Source of the DNA: a virus
Virus record (IMG/VR): IMGVR_UViG_3300021512_000003
Span: 17,889 to 81,888 of that record
Direction: 5' to 3' (one strand)
DNA length: 64,000 bases
Position 1 is the first letter of the stretch. Each line of letters starts with the position of its first letter. The notes beneath the pieces are model-generated. The model searched no databases and was not told where the DNA came from. It saw only the letters and a program-made list of their open reading frames with translations. A program made the translations under genes and the position numbers. Below, in pieces: positions 8,259-17,481 of the stretch.

Positions 8259-9614
8259 ATGGCTCTTGAAGATATTGTACAGGTATCTATAAGCCTAGAG
8301 ACAAGTGCTGTGAGCAGGGCTGGATTTGGGATTCCCATTTTTATCAGTGCGCACAATTGGTTCACAGAACGAGTTAGAACATACACAAACTTAGTAGGAC
8401 TAGAGGCAGACATCCCTGCTGGCTCTGAAGAGCATACAGCAGCTAGTGCTTTCTTCTCTCAGTCACCAGCTCCTTCTCAGATCAAAGTAGGGCGAAGAGA
8501 GGTAGACTTAATAACCTTCACACCTTCTGCTGCTACGGCTACAGGGCAAGTTTATACTATCACTGTTGTGGGTACAGATGATGTAGCTGTTGTTGCTACC
8601 TTCACAACATCTACAGGATCTGAGACAGCCGCAGACATTGTAACAGACCTTAAGGCAGATTTGAGTGGTATCGTTGGTGTCACTGTTGCAGGTACTACAA
8701 CTCTAACACTTTCTAAGTCAGGTTCCACTGCATTCAGTGTTAACACTTTGAAGCGTCTTGCAGACGCATACACTGTTACAGAGACTGCTGCTGCAGGACT
8801 CTCTGCGATTGAAGCTGTAGATTCCGACTTCTACTTCATCACAGCACACGACCACACAGAGGCCTACATCCTAAGTATGGCAGCTGCAGTAGAGGCAAAA
8901 GAGAAGCTATACTTTGTCTCTAGTCAAGATGTGAATGGGTTGGCTACCTTGGCCGTTCCTGCTACAGATACACTGGGCAAACTCACTGATCTTAACTACT
9001 TCCGAACAGCAAGTATGTTCCACCAGACAGCAGACACTACCTTCCCTGAGTGTGCTTTTGTGGGTAAGGGTGGGCCTTATGAACCAGGAACTATCACTTG
9101 GGCTAATAAGCAATTAGCTGGTGTAGCCTTTGGAATTAACCCAACTTCTCTCAATGTACTCTCAGCAACAGAGCTAAACAACCTTCAAGCAAGGAATGCT
9201 AATGTTGTTATTAGGACAGGCGGCATACCCATTACAAGGGAAGGTCGTGTTGTAGGTGGTGGTAGTGGTCTTGGTGAGTGGATTGATGTTATTCGTAGTA
9301 GGGATTTACTTATTGCAAGGATCAGAGAGGCATACCAGAACAAACTAATCAACGCTCCTAAAGTGTCTTACACGGATAACGGGATAGCGGAGATGCGAGG
9401 GGTTCTAACCACCACTCTTAACCGCTACGTATCTACAGAAGCTTCGCCAAACATCCTGAGAGAGAATGATCCCTACACCACTAATTTCCCACGAGCAGCT
9501 GATGTATCACTTGCTGAGAAAAGTGCTAGTAAGCTTACAGGCTCATTCACAGCTATCTTAGCTGGTGCCATCCACGTTGTTGTCGTCACTGGCACACTTG
9601 CACTTGTAGATTAA
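8259..9614 (+). CDS. Contractile tail sheath protein, DUF3383-like
   Basis: This 451-residue protein has the DUF3383 features: an N-terminal strand with a Gly-Phe-Gly-Ile-Pro turn, a variable Thr-rich inserted domain (about residues 88-180), and a conserved C-terminal half containing AFVGKGGPYEPGTITWANK, GEWIDVIRSRDLL and an ending in IHVVVVTGTLAL. DUF3383 proteins form contractile sheaths, so the particle should be a myovirus. It is preceded by AAGGAG and followed immediately by the tube gene. Confidence 0.85.
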   Translation: MALEDIVQVSISLETSAVSRAGFGIPIFISAHNWFTERVRTYTNLVGLEADIPAGSEEHTAASAFFSQSPAPSQIKVGRREVDLITFTPSAATATGQVYTITVVGTDDVAVVATFTTSTGSETAADIVTDLKADLSGIVGVTVAGTTTLTLSKSGSTAFSVNTLKRLADAYTVTETAAAGLSAIEAVDSDFYFITAHDHTEAYILSMAAAVEAKEKLYFVSSQDVNGLATLAVPATDTLGKLTDLNYFRTASMFHQTADTTFPECAFVGKGGPYEPGTITWANKQLAGVAFGINPTSLNVLSATELNNLQARNANVVIRTGGIPITREGRVVGGGSGLGEWIDVIRSRDLLIARIREAYQNKLINAPKVSYTDNGIAEMRGVLTTTLNRYVSTEASPNILRENDPYTTNFPRAADVSLAEKSASKLTGSFTAILAGAIHVVVVTGTLALVD

Positions 9615-9627
9615 TAGGAGATATTTA

Positions 9628-10128
9628 ATGGCTTTACCAGTTTATTCATCAAAAGACGTTAAGGTGATTTGGTCGGGGGCACCTATTGACGGTCTTGCCC
9701 CTGACTCCTTTATCACCTTCTCTCGTAACTCAGACATTACGGACGAAGAGGTAGGTGCAGATGGTCAACTAGCCATCTCTCGCCTTCCTGACAAGACAGG
9801 CACCTGTACCATCTCCTTACAACAGGGAAGCAGGGGTAATTTTATCCTCTCTGGTGTCATGGTAAGTCAAGAGTCAGGTCTAGGCTTCCCTAGAGGGAGT
9901 ATCACTATCACAGACCCGTCAGGGAGTGTTCTAGCACTTCTTAAGAACTGTCACTTGAAGACAGCCCCAGAGATTACTCTTGGGAGCAGTGCAACAGGGC
10001 AGACACGGGACTGGGTGTTCTACTGTGAGGAATTGCAATTCACTTCTTCTCCAGAGGGTGTTGATCCATCTATGGTGGATGCGGCTATCATCGCTGCTCA
10101 CACTGCGACAATTATGACTAACATTTAG
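9628..10128 (+). CDS. Tail tube protein, DUF3277-like
   Basis: This 166-residue protein follows the sheath gene, as tube proteins do in myoviruses. The sequence near residue 40 (EVGADGQLAISRLPDKTGTC) and the Gln-Gly-Ser-containing strand after it match the DUF3277 type of phage tube protein. The product polymerises into the inner tail tube. An AGGAG site precedes the ATG and a GC hairpin follows the stop. Confidence 0.8.
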   Translation: MALPVYSSKDVKVIWSGAPIDGLAPDSFITFSRNSDITDEEVGADGQLAISRLPDKTGTCTISLQQGSRGNFILSGVMVSQESGLGFPRGSITITDPSGSVLALLKNCHLKTAPEITLGSSATGQTRDWVFYCEELQFTSSPEGVDPSMVDAAIIAAHTATIMTNI

Positions 10129-10144
10129 ATAAAGAAAGACTGGG

Positions 10145-10162
10145 GGGGTCACTACAGACCCC
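10145..10162 (+). terminator. GC hairpin after the tube gene
   Basis: GGGGTC (10145-10150) pairs with GACCCC (10157-10162) across a six-base loop, 16 bases after the tube stop codon. A short T-rich stretch follows. It probably attenuates transcription after the abundant sheath and tube genes, as at the capsid gene. Confidence 0.5.
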
Positions 10163-10182
10163 TTAGTTCTCTGGGAGGGGAA

Positions 10183-10680
10183 ATGGTAGAACAGAGTGAG
10201 ATACAGAAGATTGCAGAAGAGGTGTCCTTACAACAAGGTATCCTTGACAAGAAGATTGGAGAGGATGTTTATTCAGTTAAGCTATTACCAGCTACAGTGG
10301 GTGCTTCTGTTGGTTTAAAACTAATCAACTTAGCTCTCCCTATTATAGGTGTAATAGTAGATAAGAGTGGAGAGCAAGAATATGTTCTTCCAGAAGATAA
10401 GAGTATGTGGACAGAAGCCTCTATTCTCTTGGTCAGACAAATGGATCAAGTGGATGTGGTAGACACAATGAAACTCTTACTAAACCAGTCCACCTGTAAC
10501 GGTGTTACGATAGACTTTGATCAGCACTTCGCTGCTAAGTATAGCAGGTTGATCTCTCTTGTAGAGTTTGCTTTGGAGGCCAACTTTAAAGATTTTTTTA
10601 CAGAGTATCTCAAGGGAAAAGGCTTAGATTTGAGTTCCTTGAGAGAGAAGATGACGCTGGGCCAAGCACAACAAGGGTAA
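10183..10680 (+). CDS. Tail assembly chaperone, short form (165 aa)
   Basis: Its position between tube and tape-measure genes, its mostly helical 165-residue product and the overlapping downstream frame identify the G-type tail assembly chaperone. These proteins bind the tape measure while the tube polymerises. A candidate -1 slippery heptamer, G GGA AAA, lies in phase at 10614-10620 (lambda uses GGGAAAG at the same place), and a T TTT TTT heptamer lies at 10593-10599. Either would join the next frame. Confidence 0.75.
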   Translation: MVEQSEIQKIAEEVSLQQGILDKKIGEDVYSVKLLPATVGASVGLKLINLALPIIGVIVDKSGEQEYVLPEDKSMWTEASILLVRQMDQVDVVDTMKLLLNQSTCNGVTIDFDQHFAAKYSRLISLVEFALEANFKDFFTEYLKGKGLDLSSLREKMTLGQAQQG

Positions 10681-10886
10681 TACAAGAGACTAAAAAGACT
10701 ATTATTGAAGAGGTTGAGTGGTTGTTCTTCAACACAGTGGCCTCTAAGCATTGCCCTGTTAAAGACCCAAACACACTTAAATGGCAGTACACACTCCCTG
10801 ACTTCCTAAGACTACAGGAGTATGTAGAGATAATGAATGCTCTTGACACAGCCTCATACAAAGACTTAGACCTTAAGAATAAATAA
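10620..10886 (+). CDS. -1 frameshift extension of the tail assembly chaperone (GT-type)
   Basis: This frame is open from 10590 to the TAA at 10884-10886 and has no good start codon or ribosome site of its own. Shifting by -1 at GGGAAAA (10614-10620) gives a product of about 234 residues: 146 from the short form and 88 from here. The extension contains Trp and Tyr residues and a long helix ending in Lys-Asn-Lys, as in T-domains that contact the tape measure. The gene order matches lambda G-GT, and the heptamer is the direct evidence. Confidence 0.65.
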   Translation, partial: RLRFEFLEREDDAGPSTTRVIQETKKTIIEEVEWLFFNTVASKHCPVKDPNTLKWQYTLPDFLRLQEYVEIMNALDTASYKDLDLKNK

Positions 10887-10896
10887 CAGGAGATTT

Positions 10897-12948
10897 ATGC
10901 CAAACGAGATTAAAGACTGGACTATTAAGCTTGGCATGGATCTTTCTGATGTTGAGAAAGGTCTTAAGAGAATAGACGGCCTATTGGACAAACTCAATAG
11001 GAAGTCAGCCAAGATTGCAGGTGGCTCTGTAAGGGGTTCTGGAGCAAGAGCTACTACAAGTGGTGGGGGTTCTGGCACTGTACACAGGGGCTTAGAGGGT
11101 AGACAGTTTAGGGCTGAGACTAGGATAATGTCTACTGAAGAACGGGGTCAAAACATCTTAAGAAGGATTGACCCAAACACAACAGACGCTCGACTGAAAG
11201 CTATCCGTGAAGAAGTAGGTAAGACTGTCTCTGAGCTAGGCTCTCTTAGGGTTGCTGCCAAGAAAGCTACAACAGGTTTACAGTTTGATAAGATCAGTAG
11301 AAGTGTTGGGCAATTAAACAGGGACTTGGGCGGGATAACACAGAGCTTTAATAGAACTACGAGAGCTATGGAGAGGCAGAAAATAGCTGCCAACGGCCTA
11401 AGAGACAGTATGAGAAACCTTGTTAGGACTTATGCCTCTGTATTTGCAATAGTAGGTGTAGGACGCTCTTTCTTTAGGGTAGGGAAGCAATTAGAGTCGT
11501 TAGACGCAACTTTGTTAGCAGCGTCAGGCTCTACTAAGCAAGCAGCAATCGACTTTGAGTTTATAAGAAGAACCTCCCTTGGCTTAGGTATTGAGTTAAG
11601 AGAAGTGGCTGGAGGTTACGCCAAGATAGGCGCTGCATCAAGAGCCGCTAATTTTAGCACAGCACAAACAAGAGAAATCTTCTTGGCAGCTTCTGAGTCT
11701 GCAAGGTCTTTTGGTCTAAATGCCCAGAGAACTAATTTGGTGTTCTTGGCCTTTGGTCAAATCTTATCGAAAGGTAAGGTTAGTATGGAAGAGCTGCGTA
11801 GGCAGTTGGGTGAGCAGATTCCAGGTGCTTTCCAGATAGCAGCTAGATCCATGAACATGACTACCAAAGAACTGGATAAGATGGTCAGTAGTGGTAAGCT
11901 TTCCTCAGAAGAGTTTCTTCCTAAGTTTGCTGCTGAGTTAAGAAAGACTGTGAGAGAGACTGGTGCACTTGCCGCAAGTTTGAAGAAGGTTGAAGCAGAG
12001 CAACAACGTTTCACTTCTCAAATGCAGTTAAATGTTAAGGCTGGGTTTGAAGCAGGTAAGGGTGGATTCGCAAGCTTCTTTCAAGACCTCTCTGGCGTAC
12101 TACACACCCTCACCCCAGCTTTTAAAGCCTTTGGTAGAGTGTTTGGTGGTACTGTAGCAGTAATAGGTACAGCAGTTAGGCTGCTTATGCCCCTTATCAA
12201 CTTTGTTATAACACCGTTTACAAACTTAATCAATCTCATGGGTGCAGGTTTTAGTGCAGAGAAGTCTATTAAAGACTTAACCCTCCTAGACCGCTCTCTC
12301 AGGGTCATAGGGAATACACTTAAGAGTGTTGTTGGTTTGTTCTTTATTGCATTTGGTCTTGTAGAAGAGTTCAATAAGCTAGTAAGTATAGACGGCTCTG
12401 AGATATTTGCAGAGCAAATAAAGAAGATACATGTAACAATACAAGCTTTTGTAGGCTTCTTAAAAATAGTACCTAATACTATAAAGACTCTTTTAGGTAA
12501 GACTTTTTTAGGCAAGGCTATTTCAGCACTTGGTGGCGCCTTTTCAGGAATAGGTAAGTTTATAGTTACTAAGTTACCGCAAGTATTAGGTAAGGCTTTT
12601 AATGCAGTTTTTCAGGTAGTAAATAAATTACCCCTCTTTGGACTCTTATTTAGGATACCTGCACTAATAAGCAGGATGTCCAGTGGAGACTATGTAGGTG
12701 CAGCTATAGAGGTAGGTGCAGGGGTTGCCTCTTTTGTGCCAGGGACAGGAACTGCTGCTGCTGTCACTGCTGATATAGCACTCTTATTGCGGGACAGGGA
12801 GAGAAGAGCTGCCTCTACAAAAGGCACAGCCCCAGTCTCTGTAACTAGCGTAGTAAACGTAGAAGGCTTAACTGTAGAAGGTGCTGCTGATGTAATTTCA
12901 GAGGAAGTTGTTAACAAGATGCTATCAGGTGTAGCTAGAAATAACTAG
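10897..12948 (+). CDS. Tape measure protein (683 aa)
   Basis: The tape-measure domain is visible at about residues 205-360: RRTSLGLGIELREVAGGYAKIG, then LAFGQILSKGKVSMEELRRQ and LGEQIPGAFQIAARSM. The N-terminal 180 residues are helical and Arg/Lys rich. Hydrophobic, probably membrane-active segments lie near residues 425-470 and 545-640. The protein sets tail length and is ejected before the DNA. At 683 residues it is short, implying a modest tail. Confidence 0.9.
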   Translation: MPNEIKDWTIKLGMDLSDVEKGLKRIDGLLDKLNRKSAKIAGGSVRGSGARATTSGGGSGTVHRGLEGRQFRAETRIMSTEERGQNILRRIDPNTTDARLKAIREEVGKTVSELGSLRVAAKKATTGLQFDKISRSVGQLNRDLGGITQSFNRTTRAMERQKIAANGLRDSMRNLVRTYASVFAIVGVGRSFFRVGKQLESLDATLLAASGSTKQAAIDFEFIRRTSLGLGIELREVAGGYAKIGAASRAANFSTAQTREIFLAASESARSFGLNAQRTNLVFLAFGQILSKGKVSMEELRRQLGEQIPGAFQIAARSMNMTTKELDKMVSSGKLSSEEFLPKFAAELRKTVRETGALAASLKKVEAEQQRFTSQMQLNVKAGFEAGKGGFASFFQDLSGVLHTLTPAFKAFGRVFGGTVAVIGTAVRLLMPLINFVITPFTNLINLMGAGFSAEKSIKDLTLLDRSLRVIGNTLKSVVGLFFIAFGLVEEFNKLVSIDGSEIFAEQIKKIHVTIQAFVGFLKIVPNTIKTLLGKTFLGKAISALGGAFSGIGKFIVTKLPQVLGKAFNAVFQVVNKLPLFGLLFRIPALISRMSSGDYVGAAIEVGAGVASFVPGTGTAAAVTADIALLLRDRERRAASTKGTAPVSVTSVVNVEGLTVEGAADVISEEVVNKMLSGVARNN

Positions 12949-12956
12949 GAGGTCTG

Positions 12957-13583
12957 GTGGGGTTATACTATATAAAAACAAAAGAGGGTACTGTATATGA
13001 GCTTGATTCAACAAACTCTATACAAATATCTCTCCCATCACAAGCAACAAGGTTCCCTGTAGAGAGTGGGTCAGTTGTGTCAGATCATTATGTTAATAAG
13101 AACATAACAGCCCAGTTCAGTGGAACTGTCTCCTCTATCAAGAGTGTCAGGTTACAGCCACAGAGAGATAAAACACACAAATTAGTTCATAAATCTCCAC
13201 AAGACTATATTAAAGGTTTGTATGAGATAAGAGACTCTAAGGAGAGTTTTACACTCTACTACAGTAATGATCTCAACCCAATCCTTAATTGTGTTTTTGA
13301 AGTGTTGTCTATTAGCCAAAACCAGAACAGAGGCTCTGTTGGCAAGGACTCTAGCTACACTGTCTCTTTTACGGCAATACAGATAAGGTTTGCTTCTCCT
13401 TCACAGGTTATGTCTGAACCTAGGACTGAGTTTGTAGATCTGTTTTCAAAACAACAGTCAGGGGCAGGAGCAACTGACGAACCAACGGCAGACAAGGAAG
13501 GCACCCTTGATAAGGGTGTTAGGTTGTTCAAAGATCCATTTTTAGACAGTGCAAGAGTAACAGGCTTAGTAGGAGGAAGTTGA
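12957..13583 (+). CDS. Baseplate protein, Dit-like (208 aa)
   Basis: Translation starts at GTG 12957 after AGGAGG. The gene lies directly after the tape measure, the normal place of a distal-tail-type hub protein. The first 150 residues look like a beta-barrel that adjoins the tube, including an LPSQATRFPVESGS-type start. The last 50 residues are polar. The stop overlaps the next start (TGATG). The assignment relies on position and length. Confidence 0.65.
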   Translation: MGLYYIKTKEGTVYELDSTNSIQISLPSQATRFPVESGSVVSDHYVNKNITAQFSGTVSSIKSVRLQPQRDKTHKLVHKSPQDYIKGLYEIRDSKESFTLYYSNDLNPILNCVFEVLSISQNQNRGSVGKDSSYTVSFTAIQIRFASPSQVMSEPRTEFVDLFSKQQSGAGATDEPTADKEGTLDKGVRLFKDPFLDSARVTGLVGGS

Positions 13584-13915
13584 TGCCATTAACTCTAAAC
13601 GTACCTAACACAGCACACTCCTTACAGACTGTATCTCTTGGTGGTATAGATTATGACATCACTTACACCTACAACACAAGAGATTCTCGTTGGAGGATGG
13701 ACATAAGTAAGCAAGGTGTTGTTGTTAAGTCAGGGATAAAGATTATGGAGAATCAGTCACTCCTAGGGAGATACCTCCTCAGTAATTTCGAGCATGGGGA
13801 TATATTCTGTGTAAGGGTGGAGAAAGACAGTTCTAATGTAGGACGAGACAACTTAGGTTTAGATAAAGCCTATGAGTTGGTGTATTACACAAACGAAGAA
13901 CTAAGTCAACTCTAG
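13583..13915 (+). CDS. Baseplate plug-like protein, DUF6983 type (110 aa)
   Basis: The start is ATG 13583 with AGGAGGA six bases upstream. The sequence contains the DUF6983-like core: an N-terminal strand series, YNTRDSRWRMDI, then a GIKIMENQSLLGRY segment. This family is annotated as cyanophage-type baseplate plug. It is placed between Dit-like and hub genes as expected. Confidence 0.7.
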   Translation: MPLTLNVPNTAHSLQTVSLGGIDYDITYTYNTRDSRWRMDISKQGVVVKSGIKIMENQSLLGRYLLSNFEHGDIFCVRVEKDSSNVGRDNLGLDKAYELVYYTNEELSQL

Positions 13916-13926
13916 GGGAGAGGGAG

Positions 13927-15012
13927 ATGTCTGATGTTTTCATTAGAAGCTATGAGCTAAGTATTGGTAGTAAGCAAAAGATGTTAGAGCTTGCAGTTTC
14001 TCCTTTGCTAATAAGACCCTCTTTACGATCAGGTTTAAGTAAGGGGCGATTAAGCCCAGACAAACCCTCACTCGGTAAGTATAGGGACTACTTAACAGTC
14101 CAGCCTGGGGAAACAACACTAAAGATAAAAGACTTACAGATAACAGCAGACATAAAGTACCTAGGCAGTATGTCTACTAATAATGATCAAACCTCCACTA
14201 TCAAGATATACAACATAGCCCCATCAAGGCTAAAGTATATTGAGGATAACGGAATTGTATTACTGAAGGCTGGCTATGTACAAAATGCTGAACTCCCCCT
14301 TGTCTTCACGGGACAGATTGAAACACACCACACAAGAAAACAAGGGCAAGATCAAGTTACCACTCTTTTCTGTAAAGACCACCACATCACTCTAGGAAAC
14401 TCCCGGGTGAGCCTTCATTGGGGGAAGCCCTCTAAAGGGAAGACGTTGACATACAGAGATGTGTTGGAGGACTTGATAGAGGAAGCTAAGGTTAGAGGAG
14501 TACCTCTAGGAGGATTCTACCCCCATTCAAAACCACTCCAACCAACCCAAGAAGCTCTGGCTTTAAACCTAGATGGCTTCACTGGTGCTGCTCTAACCGT
14601 ACACAAGATAGATGCACCCCTCCCTAATGGATACAATGCCGAAGGAAAGCTCTTAGATGAGATACAAGAGCTTTGTAACGACATTGACTACAGGATGTAC
14701 CTTTCTCTTGGAAGTCTCTATGTAGAGCCTAAAACAGCCCCAGAAAGGGTAGAGGTTATCACCTTAGATAACTCACAGATAAAGAGCATTAAACCCCAGA
14801 ATGATTCTTCTACTAAGAGCCTTTCCTCAAAAGATAAGAAGAAGGGTGTTGTTGTTGACATGCTGTTGAATGGAAGTGTTAGCTTAAAAACTGTTGTGAA
14901 GATAAAAGAAGGTGAGTACAAGGGGAGTTACAAAGTAGACACTGTTACTCACAAGCTGGACTACGAGGGTGGAAGCTGGGATACCAGCATCAAGACCACT
15001 CAGGGAGGTTGA
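13927..15012 (+). CDS. Baseplate hub protein, gp27/gpD-like (361 aa)
   Basis: The gene order (plug, hub, spike) and domain character point to the hub that joins tube and spike. The middle carries ADIKYLGSMSTNNDQTSTIKIYN and FTGQIETHHTRKQGQD, typical of late-control-D/hub proteins. A C-terminal strand-rich segment near residues 280-360 ends in a Gly-rich tail. Spacing to the spike gene is three bases. Confidence 0.75.
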   Translation: MSDVFIRSYELSIGSKQKMLELAVSPLLIRPSLRSGLSKGRLSPDKPSLGKYRDYLTVQPGETTLKIKDLQITADIKYLGSMSTNNDQTSTIKIYNIAPSRLKYIEDNGIVLLKAGYVQNAELPLVFTGQIETHHTRKQGQDQVTTLFCKDHHITLGNSRVSLHWGKPSKGKTLTYRDVLEDLIEEAKVRGVPLGGFYPHSKPLQPTQEALALNLDGFTGAALTVHKIDAPLPNGYNAEGKLLDEIQELCNDIDYRMYLSLGSLYVEPKTAPERVEVITLDNSQIKSIKPQNDSSTKSLSSKDKKKGVVVDMLLNGSVSLKTVVKIKEGEYKGSYKVDTVTHKLDYEGGSWDTSIKTTQGG

Positions 15013-15015
15013 GAA

Positions 15016-15687
15016 GTGATTAATCCAAGCGAAGCTTTTGGAACGTTGCTTAAAGACTTTGCAAGACAAAGACTATACACAGCTATCCCTGCTGTAGTAG
15101 AGGCAGTGAATGATTTTGGTAAAGATCAAACAGTAGATGTTAGACCTGTTATTACGAGAGTCTACGATGATGGTGTGATTCAACAGCCTGGTATTGTTGC
15201 AGGTGTCCCTGTTGTATATCCCTCTGGTGGTGGTGGGATGTTGTCCTTCCCTATAGAGAGGGGTGATACAGTATTAGTTGTTTACTCTATGAGGAGTATT
15301 GATGATTGGTTAGAGAGTAGTGGTGGAGCGATAACTCAAATCCCTACAACCAACAGGCATCATAACCCCACAGACGCAATAGCAATACCTGGCCTGTACA
15401 CTAAGAAGAGTAACCTTTCTCCTAACACAAAAGATGTCGAGCTTAAGTTCAATAACCTGTCTTTCAGGTTAGAGAAGAGTAGTGGTGATATGGTGTTAGA
15501 GAATCCAAGTCATTCACTGAAGCTTAAAGCAGATGGCAGTGTGTTGCACTCCTCTGGTGCTCAGATAACAGCAGAAGGTGACTTCATCACTGCTACAGGG
15601 GTGTCTTTAAACTTACACGTACATGCACAAGCAAATGATTCAGATAACAACGTACAAGTGCCTACATTCCCACCTACCGTGATATAG
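15016..15687 (+). CDS. Baseplate spike, gp138-like (223 aa)
   Basis: Translation starts at GTG 15016. The N-terminal OB-fold-like domain has VRPVITRVYDDG, PVVYPSGGGGMLSFPI and RGDTVLVVYSMRSIDDW, matching the gp138 N-terminal family of membrane-piercing spikes. The C-terminal part is a short repetitive beta region ending with LHVHAQAND, where the His-X-His could hold a metal at the tip. It forms a trimer on the hub. Confidence 0.85.
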   Translation: MINPSEAFGTLLKDFARQRLYTAIPAVVEAVNDFGKDQTVDVRPVITRVYDDGVIQQPGIVAGVPVVYPSGGGGMLSFPIERGDTVLVVYSMRSIDDWLESSGGAITQIPTTNRHHNPTDAIAIPGLYTKKSNLSPNTKDVELKFNNLSFRLEKSSGDMVLENPSHSLKLKADGSVLHSSGAQITAEGDFITATGVSLNLHVHAQANDSDNNVQVPTFPPTVI

Positions 15688-15703
15688 AGGTGCAGAGAAG
15701 CTT

Positions 15704-16153
15704 ATGGTAGATATATTTATAGACCCTCTTACACACGACATAAGTCTAGAAGATAATCAGATGAGGCTTACAGCGTCTGTTGAAGAGCTTACGAGACAGA
15801 AGGTAGCTGTAACACTTCTTGCCTTTAGGGGAGAGTGGTTTGCTAATCAAACATATGGAGTACCTTACCTACAACAAGGAACTAACACACTCCAACTTCT
15901 TGGGAAGACTAATAAGAATATTGCAGACACAGAGATAAAGGATGCAATCCTTACAAGAGATGGCGTAGTTAGTATTACTAAATATGAATCTTCTTTAGAC
16001 AGTCAAAGAAATCTTATAGTCTCAGCTGAAGTATTAACTGAAACAGGGGAGACAGTGACTATAGTGTTTGACATTACAGAAGGTATTCCAGCATACACAG
16101 GCGCTATTGCTGGTATTGCTATAGCAGGTGTAGCCATTGCAGGGACAATTTGA
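15704..16153 (+). CDS. Baseplate wedge protein, gp25-like (149 aa)
   Basis: Typical gp25/W features are present: a short N-terminal strand, LTRQKVAVTLLAFRGEWFANQTYGVPY, then a central ITKYES-type strand. The protein helps start sheath assembly. An unusual Ala/Gly/Ile-rich tail covers the last 25 residues. It is preceded by the spike gene and followed by DUF1353 and fibre genes that separate it from the gpJ-like gene. Confidence 0.8.
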   Translation: MVDIFIDPLTHDISLEDNQMRLTASVEELTRQKVAVTLLAFRGEWFANQTYGVPYLQQGTNTLQLLGKTNKNIADTEIKDAILTRDGVVSITKYESSLDSQRNLIVSAEVLTETGETVTIVFDITEGIPAYTGAIAGIAIAGVAIAGTI

Positions 16154-16171
16154 TGAAGAGGTACAATAGTT

Positions 16172-16552
16172 GTGATTAGTTATTCCTCTGAACTAGCCCT
16201 TAAAAAGGAGAAGTTAGGGTTGTGGTCTTTAAAACAAGACTTCACATTCTCTTATAACAACAAACAGTACGTTATTAAAAATAATTTTTTAACTGATCTT
16301 GCTAGTGTACCTTTTCCGCTATCGTTGTGGCTGAAGCCTGATGGAGTATATAAAGAGTCTGCTGTTATACATGATTGGTTCTTAAAGGAGATGTACAACG
16401 GTAACTTAAACATCTCTCGTAAGTATGCTTCTAACGCCTTCCTCGCTAGTCTCCGGTATCAAAATATACCAATGTATAAAATAATCATCCTTTACTCTGG
16501 TGTCCGGTTGTACGACTTCTGTAAATATCTACAAAAGGATTTATTAAAATGA
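16172..16552 (+). CDS. DUF1353 protein (126 aa)
   Basis: Translation starts at GTG 16172 after AAGAGG. The protein contains the DUF1353 signature: FLTDLASVP near residue 40 and a VIHDWF motif near residue 66. DUF1353 proteins occur in many tail gene clusters. Their role is not established, although the His-Asp pair has prompted suggestions of metal binding. Its place between wedge and fibre genes agrees with that habit. Confidence 0.8.
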   Translation: MISYSSELALKKEKLGLWSLKQDFTFSYNNKQYVIKNNFLTDLASVPFPLSLWLKPDGVYKESAVIHDWFLKEMYNGNLNISRKYASNAFLASLRYQNIPMYKIIILYSGVRLYDFCKYLQKDLLK

Positions 16553-16584
16553 AGGGAAAGACAATGTTATTTAGGGGGCAGTAA

Positions 16585-17478
16585 GTGACAGATACAGTAT
16601 TCCAGAACGGCGTAACAATAGTTGAGGCTGATTGGCTCAATGATGTAAATAGAGTCCAGTATACAATAGCTGGTAATCCAGTAGATTTAGCAGAGATGCA
16701 GGTAAACCTAGGTATTTCTTCTAAAGCTAATATCTCTGGTGACGTGGCGCAGGATTTTGCAGCAAAAGATTTAGTAGCTACTGGAGACATCACGTTAGGC
16801 ACAAATAATACCAGCGCCTTACGGGTGACCGACACCGCGGGGGAACGGATCGATGCTATCCGGATGGACTCGTTCGACAATTTGCGGATTGGCGATTCTT
16901 CTGGCGTCGATTTTCTTCAGATCGACTCACTGTTTGACCAAAAATTTAATATTGCGGGGTCAGAGGGGTTTAGGGTAACCGGCACGGGGTCAAAAACCAC
17001 CGGGGTGCATGAGGTCACTTCCGGTGTTAAGTTCCCCTCAACACAAGTGCCAAGTGCAGACCCTAACACGCTGGATGATTACGAGGAAGGGACATGGACG
17101 CCTTCTTTAAGTGGCTCCGTGACCGCAGGGGACACCACATATATTACTCAAAATGGATGGTACACAAAAAATGGGAATGTCGTAACCGTACAGGGTCGAA
17201 TAACGGTAGACCTAAAAGGCACCTTAGATGGTCTTGTGCAGATAGACAGCCTTCCCTTTACATCATCCAGTATAAGTAACTCTTACGGAACATGCACAAT
17301 CAGCTTTGCGGAGGGTTTGGCTATTACTGCCGGGGAGAGTATAACGGGATTTGTTCAGCAGGGTGCTACTTTTATTCGCTTGCGGATTTGGAACGCTGCT
17401 ACAGGGAGTGTGTACTACGATGACGCTGGGCTAACAGACGGCGCGGACTTTATGTTTGTTGCGGTATACAAGGTATAA
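16585..17478 (+). CDS. Tail fibre / receptor-binding protein with foreign C-terminal module (297 aa)
   Basis: Translation starts at GTG 16585. The N-terminal 35 residues (VFQNGVTIVEADWLNDVN) resemble the attachment motif of many tail fibres. A short shaft follows. From about residue 75 (base 16,800) the DNA becomes clearly more GC rich and uses CGG, CCG and GGG codons that are rare in neighbours, so the receptor-binding part looks newly acquired. The C-terminal beta domain has a DYEEGTWTPSLSGSVT start seen in fibre tips. Confidence 0.75.
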   Translation: MTDTVFQNGVTIVEADWLNDVNRVQYTIAGNPVDLAEMQVNLGISSKANISGDVAQDFAAKDLVATGDITLGTNNTSALRVTDTAGERIDAIRMDSFDNLRIGDSSGVDFLQIDSLFDQKFNIAGSEGFRVTGTGSKTTGVHEVTSGVKFPSTQVPSADPNTLDDYEEGTWTPSLSGSVTAGDTTYITQNGWYTKNGNVVTVQGRITVDLKGTLDGLVQIDSLPFTSSSISNSYGTCTISFAEGLAITAGESITGFVQQGATFIRLRIWNAATGSVYYDDAGLTDGADFMFVAVYKV

Positions 17479-17481
17479 AAT

